NCBI GenBank assembly: GCA_963775505.1
Contig: CAVZIL010000003.1
Coordinates: 10,925 to 74,924 of the forward strand
Source of the DNA: JAIBJN01 sp963775505
GTDB taxonomy: Bacteria > Actinomycetota > Thermoleophilia > Gaiellales > Gaiellaceae
Direction of reading: 5' to 3'
Length of the DNA stretch: 64,000 bases
A model generated the notes under the pieces. That model was not told where the DNA came from, did not search any database, and worked only from the letters and a program-made list of their open reading frames with translations. Positions 1-8,927 of the stretch are shown piece after piece. Made by a program: the position numbers and the translations under genes. Position 1 is the first letter of the stretch, and each line of letters begins with the position of its first letter.

Positions 1-2
1 AA

Positions 3-587
3 GAGTTCGTCGAGCTCCTGGCCCGCCGTTTCCTCGACACGTACGGGCAGGTCGACAGGATCGAGCTCACGGCCCGCGAGGTGCCGTTCGCCAGGCGCAG
101 CGAGCAGTCGTTCCAGGGCGTCGGCGGCGATCGCGCCGTCGCCGAGCTCGCGCTGGACCGTGATGGGACGCTCGAGCACCGCTCCGGCCGCGAGGGCCTG
201 CGCCTCATGAAGCTGACGGGGAGCTCGTTCGAGGGCTTCGTCCGCGACGAGTACACGACCCTCGCCGAATCGCGCGACCGGCCGCTCTTCATCCACCTCG
301 ACGTCCACTGGCGGAACCGCGACTTCGCCACCCGTGCGGACGGCGAGGCCGTGCGGGACTCCGTGGCGGCGACCTTCGCCGGCTTCGACTCCGCCTCGAT
401 CCAGGAGCTCGTGCACGAGATGGGAGTGCGCTTGCTCGACAGCTTCCAGGAGCTCGCCGAGGTCTCCTTCGCCGGCGAGAACCGCCTCTGGGACACGGCG
501 CAGGTCGACGGCGCGGATCAGCGGGTGCGGGTGTACACGGACCCGCGCCCCCCGTACGGCCGGATCGAGCTCACGCTCGGGCGATGA
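3..587 (+). CDS. Urate oxidase (uricase), C-terminal part, 5' end outside window
   Basis: The reading frame is open from the first bases, so the start lies upstream. The visible ~194 residues match cofactor-independent uricase: the LTGSSFEGFVRDEYTTL block and the RPLFIHLDVHW block are hallmarks of the second T-fold domain. Uricase oxidises urate to 5-hydroxyisourate in purine breakdown. The peroxisomal SKL tail of eukaryotic enzymes is absent, as expected in a bacterium. The stop overlaps the next start by four bases (ATGA), so the following gene is probably translationally coupled. A molybdenum hydroxylase of the xanthine dehydrogenase type lies at 44-48 kb, but it is too distant to count as the same cluster. 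Confidence 0.9.
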   Translation, partial: EFVELLARRFLDTYGQVDRIELTAREVPFARRSEQSFQGVGGDRAVAELALDRDGTLEHRSGREGLRLMKLTGSSFEGFVRDEYTTLAESRDRPLFIHLDVHWRNRDFATRADGEAVRDSVAATFAGFDSASIQELVHEMGVRLLDSFQELAEVSFAGENRLWDTAQVDGADQRVRVYTDPRPPYGRIELTLGR

Positions 588-1249
588 TCGTCCCCGGCCG
601 CTACAACGGCCCGCCCGACTCGGCGAACGGCGGCTACGCGTGCGGGCTCGTCGCCGGGATCCTCGGCGGCGTTGCCGAGGTGACGCTCCGCCTGCCGCCG
701 CCGCTCGACCGCGAGCTCGACGTCGTGCGCGCCGACGGCCGGATCGAGATCCGCGACGGGGACGCGCTCGTCGCCGAGGCCGAGCGCGTCGAGTTGGACG
801 TGGAGGTCCCGGAGCCCGTCTCGGTCAAGGCTGCCGAGCATGCCTCGACGCGCTACGAGGGGTTCGTCCACCACGCCTACAACACGTGCTTCGTCTGCGG
901 GCCGAAGCGGGAGGACGGCCTGGGCGTGTACGCCGGGCCGGTCGAGGGCAGGCCGGGCCTGCTCGCCGCACCGTGGATGCCCGGCGAGGACGTGACGCCC
1001 GAGCTCGTCTGGGCCGCGCTCGACTGCCCGAGCGGCTGGGCGGTGGACGACTTCCAGCGCGAAGGCGTTCTCCTCGGGCGGATGGCGGCGGAGATCGACC
1101 GCCTGCCCGCGCTTGGCGAGCCGCACGTCGTCCTCGGCTGGCGAATCGGCGAGGACGGGCGCAAGCGCTACGCGGGCTCGGCCCTCGTGACCGCCGACGG
1201 CGAGGTGCTGGCCCGGGCCCGCTCGACCTGGATCGTCCCGGCGTCGTGA
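584..1249 (+). CDS. Hypothetical protein, thioesterase/hotdog-like, CFVCGP motif
   Basis: A 221-residue soluble protein starting at ATG inside the uricase stop. It opens with RYNGPPDSANGGYACG, and midway has NTCFVCGPKR, a cysteine pair found in a widespread actinobacterial family usually annotated as hypothetical or thioesterase-like. The second half (APWMPGEDVTPELVWAALDC) resembles a hotdog-fold acyl-binding strand-helix pattern. There is no signal peptide or membrane segment. Substrate and reaction are unknown; linkage to purine degradation rests only on the overlap with uricase. Confidence 0.6.
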   Translation: MIVPGRYNGPPDSANGGYACGLVAGILGGVAEVTLRLPPPLDRELDVVRADGRIEIRDGDALVAEAERVELDVEVPEPVSVKAAEHASTRYEGFVHHAYNTCFVCGPKREDGLGVYAGPVEGRPGLLAAPWMPGEDVTPELVWAALDCPSGWAVDDFQREGVLLGRMAAEIDRLPALGEPHVVLGWRIGEDGRKRYAGSALVTADGEVLARARSTWIVPAS

Positions 1250-1569
1250 TCGCGAGGATCTGGAGAGGCTGGACGAGCCGCGAGGACGCGGAGGCCTACG
1301 TCCGCTACATGCGGGAGGTCGCCGCCCCGGACTCGCTCGGCACGCCGGGAAACCGCGGCTTCTCCGTCCTCCACCGCCCCGACGGCGACCGCGAGGAGTT
1401 TCTCACCATCTCGATCTGGGAGTCGCTGGACGTCATCAAGGCCTTCGCAGGAGAGGACATCGAGCAGGCGGTCTTCTACCCGGAGGACGAGCGCTACCTC
1501 GTCGAGCGCGAGCTCACCGTCTCGCATTTCGAGGTCGCTACGGGAAGAGGTCCCGTTCCGGAGGCATGA
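1246..1569 (+). CDS. Antibiotic biosynthesis monooxygenase-type (ABM) small protein
   Basis: A 107-residue protein starting at a GTG that overlaps the preceding stop (GTGA), the third gene in an overlapping run. IARIWRGWTSREDAEAYVRYM near the start and FLTISIWESLDVIKAFAGED in the middle follow the pattern of ABM/dimeric alpha-beta barrel proteins, which act as small monooxygenases or ligand binders. The 3' end overlaps the 3' end of the convergent cofE gene by 32 bases. The substrate is unknown. Confidence 0.65.
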   Translation: MIARIWRGWTSREDAEAYVRYMREVAAPDSLGTPGNRGFSVLHRPDGDREEFLTISIWESLDVIKAFAGEDIEQAVFYPEDERYLVERELTVSHFEVATGRGPVPEA

Positions 1570-2224
1570 CGAGCTCGCGCGCGCTTCCCTCGCCCGGCGG
1601 AGCCGCATAGCCGCGGATCAGCGCAGCCGGGACGCCGCTCGCCTTCCCCATCACGAGCTCGGCGGCGCCGGCCAGCTCGTCGGCGACGGCGATCAGCGTC
1701 GCCTCGAGCGGACGGCCGCGTGCGTCCTTTTCCCCGCGCAGGTCGAGGAGCGGCCTCATGCCGGCGACGCCGATCGCGACGTCGGTCGTGCCCTGGCGCC
1801 AGGCCCGGCCGAAGGAGTCCGTGACGATCACCGCCGGCTCTGCGCCGAAGCGCGCGGCGAGCGCCTCTCGGAGCCCCGCAGCGGACGCGTCGGGATCGCG
1901 TGGGAGCAGCACCACCCAGCCCTCGCCGGGGGTGTTCGACCGGTCGACGCCGGCGCTGGCGCAGACGAAGCCGTGCTCGGTCTCGGCGACGACGAAGTCG
2001 CCACGACGGCGGCGCACGGCGCGCGCCTCGCGCAGGATCACCTCGACGTGGTCGTCGGTCCGCTCGACCCGCCCCTCGGCCTTGGAGACGACCTTCTGGG
2101 ACACGACGACCACGTCTCCCTGCCGCAGCCCGCCGGCCCGCTCGAGCGCGTCGCCGACGAGGGCTGCGAGGTCGTCCCCCTGCCGCACCTCCGGGATCCC
2201 CTCGAGCGGAAGGACCTCGATCAC
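1538..2224 (-). CDS. cofE: Coenzyme F420-0:L-glutamate ligase (CofE type)
   Basis: A 228-residue protein that adds glutamate residues to F420-0 using GTP. The characteristic stretches are VVVSQKVVSKAEGR, AGVDRSNTPGEGWVVLLPRDPD and VIVTDSFGRAWRQGTTDVAIG, which carry the nucleotide and metal contacts of the family. The length matches the single-domain archaeal enzyme: the C-terminal nitroreductase-like domain present in mycobacterial FbiB is missing. The start is a GTG at 2224 overlapping the npdG stop by four bases. It is the last gene of the leftward cofD-npdG-cofE operon. Confidence 0.93.
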   Translation of the reverse strand: MIEVLPLEGIPEVRQGDDLAALVGDALERAGGLRQGDVVVVSQKVVSKAEGRVERTDDHVEVILREARAVRRRRGDFVVAETEHGFVCASAGVDRSNTPGEGWVVLLPRDPDASAAGLREALAARFGAEPAVIVTDSFGRAWRQGTTDVAIGVAGMRPLLDLRGEKDARGRPLEATLIAVADELAGAAELVMGKASGVPAALIRGYAAPPGEGSARELVMPPERDLFP

Positions 2225-2817
2225 TCGGGGAGCCCGGTCACCCTCACGCCCGCGTTCGTCTTGTAGCGGCGGTTGACGTTCAGGAGGACCGCGGTCAGGG
2301 TCTCCAGCCAGCGGGCGACCTCGAGGCGGCCGCAGTCCACGGCCCGACCCTGAACCAATCGCTCCGCCAGCCCTGCGACGACGGCCTTCGCCTCCGCGTC
2401 CTCCCCGGCGAGGAGCACGTCCTCGTCGAGAGGCACGTCGGGGTCGGCGAGGGCCTTCGCGCTGACGGTGTGGAAGCCGGCGACGACGCGCGCCCCGGGC
2501 GCCGCGGCCGCGGTGACCTCGGCGAGCGAGAGCTCGCCCGGGGCGGCTCCGGGCTGGCCGTCCCGGAAGACGATCGGCGCCGCGACGCTGACCACGATCC
2601 GGCCGGCGAGCTCGTTCCGGAGCCCGTGGGACATGTCGGCGACGCCGCCCGGAGGCACCGACAGAAAGACGATCTCCGAGGCGAGGCAGGCCTCGGGGTT
2701 GGACACGAACTCGTCGCGCGGGGTGCGCGAGCCGATGATCACCTCCTCGCCGATGCGACGCAGGCGCTCGGCCAGGCCCTGGCCGAAGCCTCCGCTGCCG
2801 CCGACGATCCCGATCAC
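2221..2817 (-). CDS. npdG: NADPH-dependent F420 reductase
   Basis: A 198-residue Rossmann protein whose N-terminus IGIVGGSGGFGQGLAERL is an NADP-binding GxGGxG loop, followed by IGSRTP, typical of F420H2:NADP+ oxidoreductases. The C-terminus LTAVLLNVNRRYKTNAGVRVTG is also typical of that family. It transfers hydride between F420H2 and NADP+. It starts at GTG 2817 inside the cofD stop and ends inside the cofE start, so all three are translationally coupled. Placement between two biosynthesis genes links F420 production with its reduction. Confidence 0.9.
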   Translation of the reverse strand: MIGIVGGSGGFGQGLAERLRRIGEEVIIGSRTPRDEFVSNPEACLASEIVFLSVPPGGVADMSHGLRNELAGRIVVSVAAPIVFRDGQPGAAPGELSLAEVTAAAAPGARVVAGFHTVSAKALADPDVPLDEDVLLAGEDAEAKAVVAGLAERLVQGRAVDCGRLEVARWLETLTAVLLNVNRRYKTNAGVRVTGLPE

Positions 2818-3728
2818 CCGAGCGCCTCCAGCACCGCCCTCCCCACCTCCGCTCTCGACTCCGGCGCAACCATAACGATGGGCGCGACCAGGGCCCCGGG
2901 CAGCTCCCCGGCGTCGACCGGGTCGACGACGACGTCCGTGGCGAGACCCTCGTAGAGCGCGGCGATCCCGCGTACGCCCGGGTCGTGGCCGAGCGAGGCC
3001 ATCATCCTCGCGAGCGGCCCGCGCAGGGCCTGGCCGGCGACGAGCGGCGAGACGGCGACGACGCGCTTCCCGGCGAGCGCCTCGCGGATGCCGGGCACGG
3101 CGAGGATCGGCCCGATGGAGACGAATGGGTTCGAGGGCGCGAGGAAGACGATCTCGGCGCCGGCGATCGCCTCCAGCACGCCGGGCGCCGGCCGCGCGGC
3201 CTCCGCGCCGCCGTAGCGGACGGCGGTCACCTTGTCGGCGTGCTGGCGGCGGACGAACCAGGTCTGGAAGTCGAGCTCCCCGTCCGGCGTCGTCACGAAG
3301 GTGCGCACCGGATCGTCCGAGGCGGGCAGGAGGCGCACGGCCACGCCGAGCATGCCCACGAGACGGCGCGTGACCTCCGAGAGCGGCACGCCGTCCCGCA
3401 GCAGGCGCGAGCGGACGAGGTGGAGGCCGATGTCCCGGTCTCCCAGGATGAACCAGAGCTCCTCTCCGAGCCGCTCCGCCGTCTGGAGGGCGTTCGTCGT
3501 CTCGTCGCGAACGCCCCAGCCGCGCACCTCGTCGAGCAGGCCGGAGAGCGTGTAGAGCACGGTGTCGAGGTCCGGCGAGACGTGGAGGCCGAGGACCTCG
3601 ACGTCGTCGCCGACGTTGACGATCGCCGTGACCTGCTCTGGCCCGGCCGCGCGCGCGAGCGCGTCCACGAAGCGGGAGCCGCCTAGGCCGCCGCAGAGAA
3701 CGGCGTAGGGACGCGGCTGTATGCTCAC
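2814..3728 (-). CDS. cofD: 2-phospho-L-lactate / PEP transferase (CofD/FbiA)
   Basis: A 304-residue protein joining Fo to the phospho-lactyl or enolpyruvyl group donated by the CofC product, giving F420-0 or dehydro-F420-0. VLCGGLGGSRFVDAL near the N-terminus is the nucleotide loop, and NVGDDVEVLGLHVSPDLDTVLYTL and APSNPFVSIGPIL are diagnostic family blocks. GTG 3728 is the only reasonable start because the conserved fold begins about seven codons later. The next start on the other strand is only three bases away. Confidence 0.94.
   Translation of the reverse strand: MSIQPRPYAVLCGGLGGSRFVDALARAAGPEQVTAIVNVGDDVEVLGLHVSPDLDTVLYTLSGLLDEVRGWGVRDETTNALQTAERLGEELWFILGDRDIGLHLVRSRLLRDGVPLSEVTRRLVGMLGVAVRLLPASDDPVRTFVTTPDGELDFQTWFVRRQHADKVTAVRYGGAEAARPAPGVLEAIAGAEIVFLAPSNPFVSIGPILAVPGIREALAGKRVVAVSPLVAGQALRGPLARMMASLGHDPGVRGIAALYEGLATDVVVDPVDAGELPGALVAPIVMVAPESRAEVGRAVLEALG
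3720..3725 (+). promoter_or_regulatory. Predicted -10 box TATGCT for leaderless cofC transcript
   Basis: TATGCT ends six bases before the GTG start of cofC, so transcription would begin at or next to the start codon. No Shine-Dalgarno sequence is present. The box lies inside the first codons of the divergent cofD gene. Prediction from sequence only. Confidence 0.4.
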
Positions 3729-3731
3729 CGC

Positions 3732-4286
3732 GTGCTCGCGATCGTGCCTGTCAAGGGCCTCGACGGCGCGAAGACACGCCTCGCGCCGCGGCTCTCCGCG
3801 GCCGAGCGCGCGGGGCTCGTGATCGACATGCTCGAGCGGGTGCTCCGCGCGTGTGCCGAGGCGGATGCCATCGAGCGAACGCTACTGGTCACGCCCGATC
3901 CGGGCCTCGCGCCCCAAGGCGTCGACGTGCTCGTGGACGCCGGCACCGGTCACGCGGACGCGGTCGCGCTCGGCCTGGCCGACCCGCGCGCGGCCGCAGG
4001 AGCGCTCGTCGTCATGGGGGACTGCCCGCTCGTCACGGCTGCGTCCCTCGATCGGCTGGCGCGCGAGGCTCGCCCGCTCGCGCTCGCCCCTGCCCGGGAC
4101 GGCGGCGTCAACGCGCTCGCGCTGGCGGAGGTGAACGGCTTCCTGCCCCGCTTCGGCGTTCCCATGGAGACGACCGTGGCAGAAGCGCACGCGGCCGGCC
4201 TGGAGCCGGCGGTCATCGACGACCCCGCGCTCGCGCTCGACGTCGACCGCCCCGAGGACTACGAGCTGCTGCTCGCCTCGAGATGA
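3732..4286 (+). CDS. cofC: 2-phospholactate/PEP guanylyltransferase (CofC/FbiD)
   Basis: A 184-residue nucleotidyltransferase of the MobA/GlmU fold. It activates phospholactate or phosphoenolpyruvate with GTP to form the CofD donor. AIVPVKGLDGAKTRLAPRLS is the P-loop-like signature, VVMGDCPLVT carries the metal-binding Asp, and APARDGGVNAL is a further family block. GTG start at 3732, no Shine-Dalgarno. The stop overlaps fbiC by four bases (ATGA), so cofC-fbiC form one unit divergent from cofD-npdG-cofE. Confidence 0.92.
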   Translation: MLAIVPVKGLDGAKTRLAPRLSAAERAGLVIDMLERVLRACAEADAIERTLLVTPDPGLAPQGVDVLVDAGTGHADAVALGLADPRAAAGALVVMGDCPLVTAASLDRLAREARPLALAPARDGGVNALALAEVNGFLPRFGVPMETTVAEAHAAGLEPAVIDDPALALDVDRPEDYELLLASR

Positions 4287-6598
4287 ACGGCGTCGTCACC
4301 TACTCGCCGAAGGTCTTCATCCCACTGACGAAGCTTTGCCGCGATGTCTGCCACTACTGCACGTTCGCCCGGCCGCCGCGCCGGGGCGAGCGGGCGTACA
4401 TGACGGCGGACGAGGTGCTCGCGGTCGCGCGGTCAGGCGCCGAGGCGGGCTGCCACGAGGCGCTCTTCACCCTCGGGGACAAGCCGGAGCTCCGCTACCG
4501 CGCGGCGCGCGAGGAGCTGGCGGCGCTCGGCTGCGAGACGACCATCGAGTACCTGGCCCGTATGGCCGACTTCGTGCTCTCCGAAGCCGGGCTCCTCCCC
4601 CACCTGAATCCGGGCGTCATGACCCGCGAGGATCTCGAGCTGCTGCGTCCGGTCTCAGCGTCGATGGGGCTGATGCTGGAGTCGACGTCCCTCCGGCTCA
4701 TGGAGAAGGGAATGCCCCACCACGGCTCGCCGGACAAGCTCCCGGAGGCTCGGCTGGAGACGATCCGGCTCGCCGGCGAGCTGGCGGTGCCGTTCACGAC
4801 CGGGATCCTGATCGGGATCGGGGAGACGCGGGAGGAGCGGCTGGAGGCGCTGCGGGCGATCGCCGCGCTCCACGAGCGCTACGAGCACGTCCAGGAGGTG
4901 ATCGTCCAGAACTTCCGCGCCAAGCCGGGGACGAAGATGGCAGGGTGCCCGGAGCCCTCGCTCGACGAGCTGATCTGGACGGCGCGTGCAGCCCGGGAGC
5001 TTCTCCCCGCCGAGGTGCACCTGCAGGTGCCGCCGAACCTCTCCTACGAGGACTTTCCGCGGCTCCTGGAGTCGGGGATCGACGACTGGGGCGGCGTCTC
5101 GCCGGTGACGATCGACCACGTCAACCCGGAGGCGCCGTGGCCCGAGATCGACCGGCTGCGCGCGGCCACCGAGGCGCACGGCTTCGAGCTGGCGCCGCGG
5201 CTCCCGATCTATCCCCAGTTCGTGGCCGATCTGGAGCGGTGGGCCGACCCACGGGTCGCCGCCGAGATCCTGCGACACGCGGACGCGTCCGGGCTCGCGC
5301 GCGAGGAGCGCTGGGCCGCCGGGGCTCCGGGAGCCGCTCCCCGGCTCCGGGCAGCCGGCGCTCGAGCCGTGTCCGGGCCGGTTGCCTCGGCGCTGGCGCA
5401 GGTCGGGGCGGGAGCCGAGCTCGACGAGGACGCGGTCACCGCGCTCTTCGAGGCCCGAGGCGCCGACCTAGGCGCGGTGCTGGACGCCGCCGACGAGCTA
5501 CGCCGCGAGATCTGCGGCGACGAGGTCAGCTACGTCGTCACACGCAACGTGAACTACACGAACGTCTGCTACTTCCGCTGCGGCTTCTGCGCCTTCTCGA
5601 AGGGAAAGCTGGCCGCGAACCTACGCGGGAAGCCCTACGTCGTGCCGCTCGAGGAGATCGTGCGCCGCGCGAAGGAGGCGTGGGACCGCGGCGCGGTGGA
5701 GCTCTGCCTCCAGGGCGGCATCCACCCCGCCTTCACCGGCGAGACCTACCTCGAGATCTGCGCGGCGGTCAAGGAGGCGCTCCCCGACCTCCACGTCCAC
5801 GCCTTCTCGGCCCTCGAGGTCTGGCAGGGCGCGGCCACGCTGGGGCTCCCGCTGGACGACTACCTGGAGCGGCTCAGGGACGTGGGCCTCGCCTCACTGC
5901 CGGGCACGGCGGCGGAGATCCTCGACGACGAGGTGCGCCGGACGCTCTGCCCGGACAAGGTCACGACCGGCCAGTGGTTGGAGGTCCACGACGCCGCGCA
6001 CCGCGCCGGGCTCCGCTCGACGACGACGATCATGTACGGCTCCGTCGAGGGCCCGCGCTCCTGGGCGCGCCACCTCTTGGAGCTGCGCGAGCAGCAGAAG
6101 CGCACCGGTGGGTTCACCGAGTTCGTCCCGCTCCCGTTCGTCCACATGGAGGCGCCGATCTACCTCAAGGGCCGTGCGCGGCCGGGGCCCACGTTCCGGG
6201 AGGCCGTGCTCATGCATGCGGTTGGCCGCCTCGCGCTCCACCCCTGGATCACGAACGTCCAGGCCTCCTGGGTGAAGCTCGGGATCGAGGGCGCGCAGGC
6301 GGCGCTGCGGGCCGGGGCGAACGACCTGGGCGGGACGCTGATGAACGAGTCGATCTCCCGCGCCGCCGGCGCCGCGCACGGCCAGGAGATGCCGCCGGAG
6401 CGCATGGAGGAGGCGATCCGCGCCATCGGCCGCGTCCCGCGGCCGCGGACGACCCTCTACGGCATGCCGCCGGCCGAGCGCACCGAACGCTCGTACGGCG
6501 CCCCGCCGCTCGCGGAGCCCGTCAACCCGAGCGTCAACGACGCGGGCCTCGAGCGCCCGAAGCACCTGATCCGCCCGGGCCTGGCCGCAGCCAGCTGA
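4283..6598 (+). CDS. fbiC: Fo synthase, bifunctional CofG-CofH fusion (FbiC)
   Basis: A 771-residue double radical-SAM protein making the deazaflavin Fo from tyrosine and the flavin precursor 5-amino-6-ribitylaminouracil. The first cluster motif CRDVCHYC (Cys19, Cys23, Cys26) belongs to the CofG half and the second, CYFRCGFC (Cys429, Cys433, Cys436), to the CofH half. VPPNLSYEDF and GGVSPVTIDHVNPEAPWP are CofG blocks; VQASWVKLG and NDLGGTLMNESISRAAGA are CofH blocks. A short alanine/glycine-rich linker (~350-375) joins the halves. The start overlaps the cofC stop. The fused form is the actinobacterial arrangement; archaea have separate genes. Confidence 0.95.
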   Translation: MNGVVTYSPKVFIPLTKLCRDVCHYCTFARPPRRGERAYMTADEVLAVARSGAEAGCHEALFTLGDKPELRYRAAREELAALGCETTIEYLARMADFVLSEAGLLPHLNPGVMTREDLELLRPVSASMGLMLESTSLRLMEKGMPHHGSPDKLPEARLETIRLAGELAVPFTTGILIGIGETREERLEALRAIAALHERYEHVQEVIVQNFRAKPGTKMAGCPEPSLDELIWTARAARELLPAEVHLQVPPNLSYEDFPRLLESGIDDWGGVSPVTIDHVNPEAPWPEIDRLRAATEAHGFELAPRLPIYPQFVADLERWADPRVAAEILRHADASGLAREERWAAGAPGAAPRLRAAGARAVSGPVASALAQVGAGAELDEDAVTALFEARGADLGAVLDAADELRREICGDEVSYVVTRNVNYTNVCYFRCGFCAFSKGKLAANLRGKPYVVPLEEIVRRAKEAWDRGAVELCLQGGIHPAFTGETYLEICAAVKEALPDLHVHAFSALEVWQGAATLGLPLDDYLERLRDVGLASLPGTAAEILDDEVRRTLCPDKVTTGQWLEVHDAAHRAGLRSTTTIMYGSVEGPRSWARHLLELREQQKRTGGFTEFVPLPFVHMEAPIYLKGRARPGPTFREAVLMHAVGRLALHPWITNVQASWVKLGIEGAQAALRAGANDLGGTLMNESISRAAGAAHGQEMPPERMEEAIRAIGRVPRPRTTLYGMPPAERTERSYGAPPLAEPVNPSVNDAGLERPKHLIRPGLAAAS

Positions 6599-6666
6599 CC
6601 CTCGTCAGTGAAGCCCAGCGCGGCAAGGTCGTCCTTACCGTGTCAGCCGCGGCCTGAAGCGCGTCC

Positions 6667-6807
6667 TCAGTACCACTTGCCGCGGGCGAACCCTCCGAAC
6701 GCCAGGAGACCCACCAGGGCGACGATGAGGCCGATCCAGAGGCTCCAGACGAACATCAGCACGATGCCCACGATGACGACGATCCCGCCGACCGAGATGC
6801 CGAACAC
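6667..6807 (-). CDS. 46-residue small membrane protein
   Basis: A short open frame starting at GTG 6807 with a strong AGGAGG ribosome site four bases upstream. The product is almost entirely hydrophobic: MFGISVGGIVVIVGIVLM, a short WSLW turn, then a second apolar stretch ending GGFARGKWY. It would form two membrane-spanning hairpin helices. The aromatic basic tail is reminiscent of small DUF6131-type actinobacterial membrane peptides, but that link is only by pattern. Function unknown. Confidence 0.6.
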   Translation of the reverse strand: MFGISVGGIVVIVGIVLMFVWSLWIGLIVALVGLLAFGGFARGKWY

Positions 6808-6821
6808 CGCTCCTCCTCTCG

Positions 6822-6959
6822 CTAGGCGGCCGCGCCGGCGGCCGCGGTGAGCTGCTCCCCGAACCGCAGACGGAACGATCTCTGGTCCTCGGCGAACACG
6901 TCAGCGACGTGGTCGTCCGCCGCCGTGACGACCCGCTCTCTCTTGATCAGAACCGACAT
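6822..6959 (-). CDS. 45-residue hypothetical protein
   Basis: ATG at 6957-6959 (read leftward) is preceded by GAGGGAG about eight bases upstream. The product begins MSVLIKRERVVTAADDH and is charged and soluble, ending in an Ala-rich tail. It lies just downstream of the membrane protein gene whose stop is at 6998, on the same strand. No family is recognised and it could be spurious. Confidence 0.35.
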   Translation of the reverse strand: MSVLIKRERVVTAADDHVADVFAEDQRSFRLRFGEQLTAAAGAAA

Positions 6960-6997
6960 GCGCTGCACTCCCTCGGAGTCGACGCGGGAAGTATCGC

Positions 6998-8916
6998 TCA
7001 CGCGAACCCCGCACGAAGGAGGCGCAGACCGGGCGCCCCCCGAACGACGAACGGGTGCCAGTCGCGGTTCGGAAGCTCGACGCGGATCGTCGTCCGGCCC
7101 TCGACGACGACCGGCTCGACCGGCGCGGGCGTCCGCGTACACGGTCACGGCGGTCGGCGCGGGCGCCTCGAGCTCGAGCTCGGCCACGCCCTGACCGTAG
7201 AGCCAGAGCGCGCCCTCCTGCAGGGTCAGCTCGCCGTCCACCCACGCGTCGCAGAGCAGCGGCTCGTCGCGGTCGGGCTCGTCCGGAGGGACGTCCGCGC
7301 CGAGCCCCTCCTCCCAGAGGAACACCGGAGGCGTGCCGGCGACGACCCCGCGTCCGCCGCGGCGCAGCCCCTCCCACCCGAACCAGGCGCCCGGCGTCTC
7401 CGACTGCCGGTAGAGCCCGCCGTGCCAGACGAGGTAGGCGACGCCAAGACGCTCGAGCTCGGCGGTGTCGCCCTGCAGCCAGGCCCCGCAGTCGAGCCTG
7501 TTGAAGCGCTCCGTGAACTCGTAGACCTCCTCGGGCGCGAGGGCGTAGCCCGTCGGACGCTCCCTGGGCGCCTGCTGCGTGTAGTACTGGTAGACGCTCC
7601 CGAAGTGGCCCCTGCCCTCCTGGAAGATCGGGAGCTCGAGGACGCGGCCCGGGCCCGACTCGCCGAGCGCCGCGTAGGCGGCGTTCCCCGGGTCGGCGTC
7701 GCTCGACCCGAGCGGGAAGACGAGCAGGTCGGCGGCGACGAGCGCGAGGGCGGCGGCACCGATCGCAACCCGGCGTCGCCCCTCGAGGCGCGCGAGGACG
7801 ACGGCGACGGCGACCGCGGCGAGCGCAGCGAGGGCCAGGTTCGCCAGCGGCAGGAAGCGCCCGGGAACGCGCGGGTAGCGCAGCGGCGGAAACACGTCGC
7901 GCACGGTCTCGTAGAGCGGCAGGTTCGTCCCGAGCGCGAGCAGGGCCGGCACGACCGCGGCGATCCCGAGGAGGATCGCCAGCCCGCGCCGGCGGCGGGC
8001 GAGGAGCACGAGGCCGGCGATCGCGAGGACCGGCAGGAGCCAGCCGAGGTAGACGAAACGCTCGGGGCCGTGCAGCCGCCAGCGGCTGAGGAAGTCGAGC
8101 GGATCGGCCGAGTACGAGGCGACCTCCGCGAGGGTCCGGCCTTCGGACTCGGTCGAGCCGGCGATGACCACCGCCTCCGCGATGAGCCCTGCGGCAGCCC
8201 CCGCCACCGCCCCGGCCCACGCCCAGATGGAGGCGGCGCGCGCGTAGCGGACGGCCGCGTAGGCGGCGACGAACGGCAGAGCGCCGAGCGCCAGGTGGAG
8301 CTGGCCCGAGAGCGGGATCGAGACGATGCCCGCGGCGGAGAGGGCGCCCCAGAGGTGGACGGCGCGGGCGACTGTCCGCCCGGCGGGAGCGTTCGAAGGC
8401 CCACAGGGCCAGCGGCAGGAAGACGGCGGCCCAGCCGAGCAGGTGCCCGCCGCTCTGGAGGAGCCGGTACGGAGCCAGCTCGAACGCGAGCCCCCCGAGC
8501 GCGGCCGCGAGCGGCGGCAGCTCCAGCTCGCGGAGCCAGAGGTAGGCGAAGAGCCCGGCCGCGAACGTGACGAGCAGGAGGAGCAGGTTCCAGGCGGCGA
8601 TCGGCCCGAAGAGCGCGTCGAGCGGCCAGTAGGGCACCCCGTAGGGCCAGCCGCCGAGGACCACCTGCGGCTCGACGAGCGGCTGGAAGCTGTAGGGGTC
8701 GACCCAGGGCGCGTCGCCGCGCTCGAGCTGGTGGCCGACGAGCCAGAACCGGTAGGACGTCTGGAGGTGGTCGCCCGAGGCCGCCTCGCCGTACCCGGGC
8801 TGGCCTCCCTCCGTCATGAACTCGGTGCGCAGCCCGGTGACGGCCGGAAGGGTCGCGACGACGGCCGCGACCGCGAAGAGCGCCAGTAGAGCCCACCGCC
8901 CGCTCCCAGTCGTCAT
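6998..8916 (-). CDS. Polytopic membrane protein, GT-C / YfhO-like, two frame breaks
   Basis: Read as one locus, the gene encodes a ~630-residue protein with about ten membrane segments followed by a soluble C-terminal domain. The N-terminus (TGLRTEFMTEGGQPGYGEA...GDHLQTSYRFWLVGHQLERGDAPWVDPYSF) has the early-loop pattern of lipid-linked sugar GT-C enzymes. A one-base break near 8376-8388 shifts the frame, coding continues through AVHLWGALSAAGIVSIPLSG, and a second break near 7125 precedes the true end VVVEGRTTIRVELPNRDW. Both breaks are in G/C runs and the codon pattern stays intact across them, so sequencing error is likely. Divergent from the next gene with 11 bases between starts. Confidence 0.6.
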
Positions 8917-8927
8917 GCTGACGGACT

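Noticed and set aside
4336..6657. Long Arg/Gly/Pro-rich frame overlapping fbiC in another phase
   Set aside because: Shadow frame of a conserved gene, typical of high-GC coding DNA.
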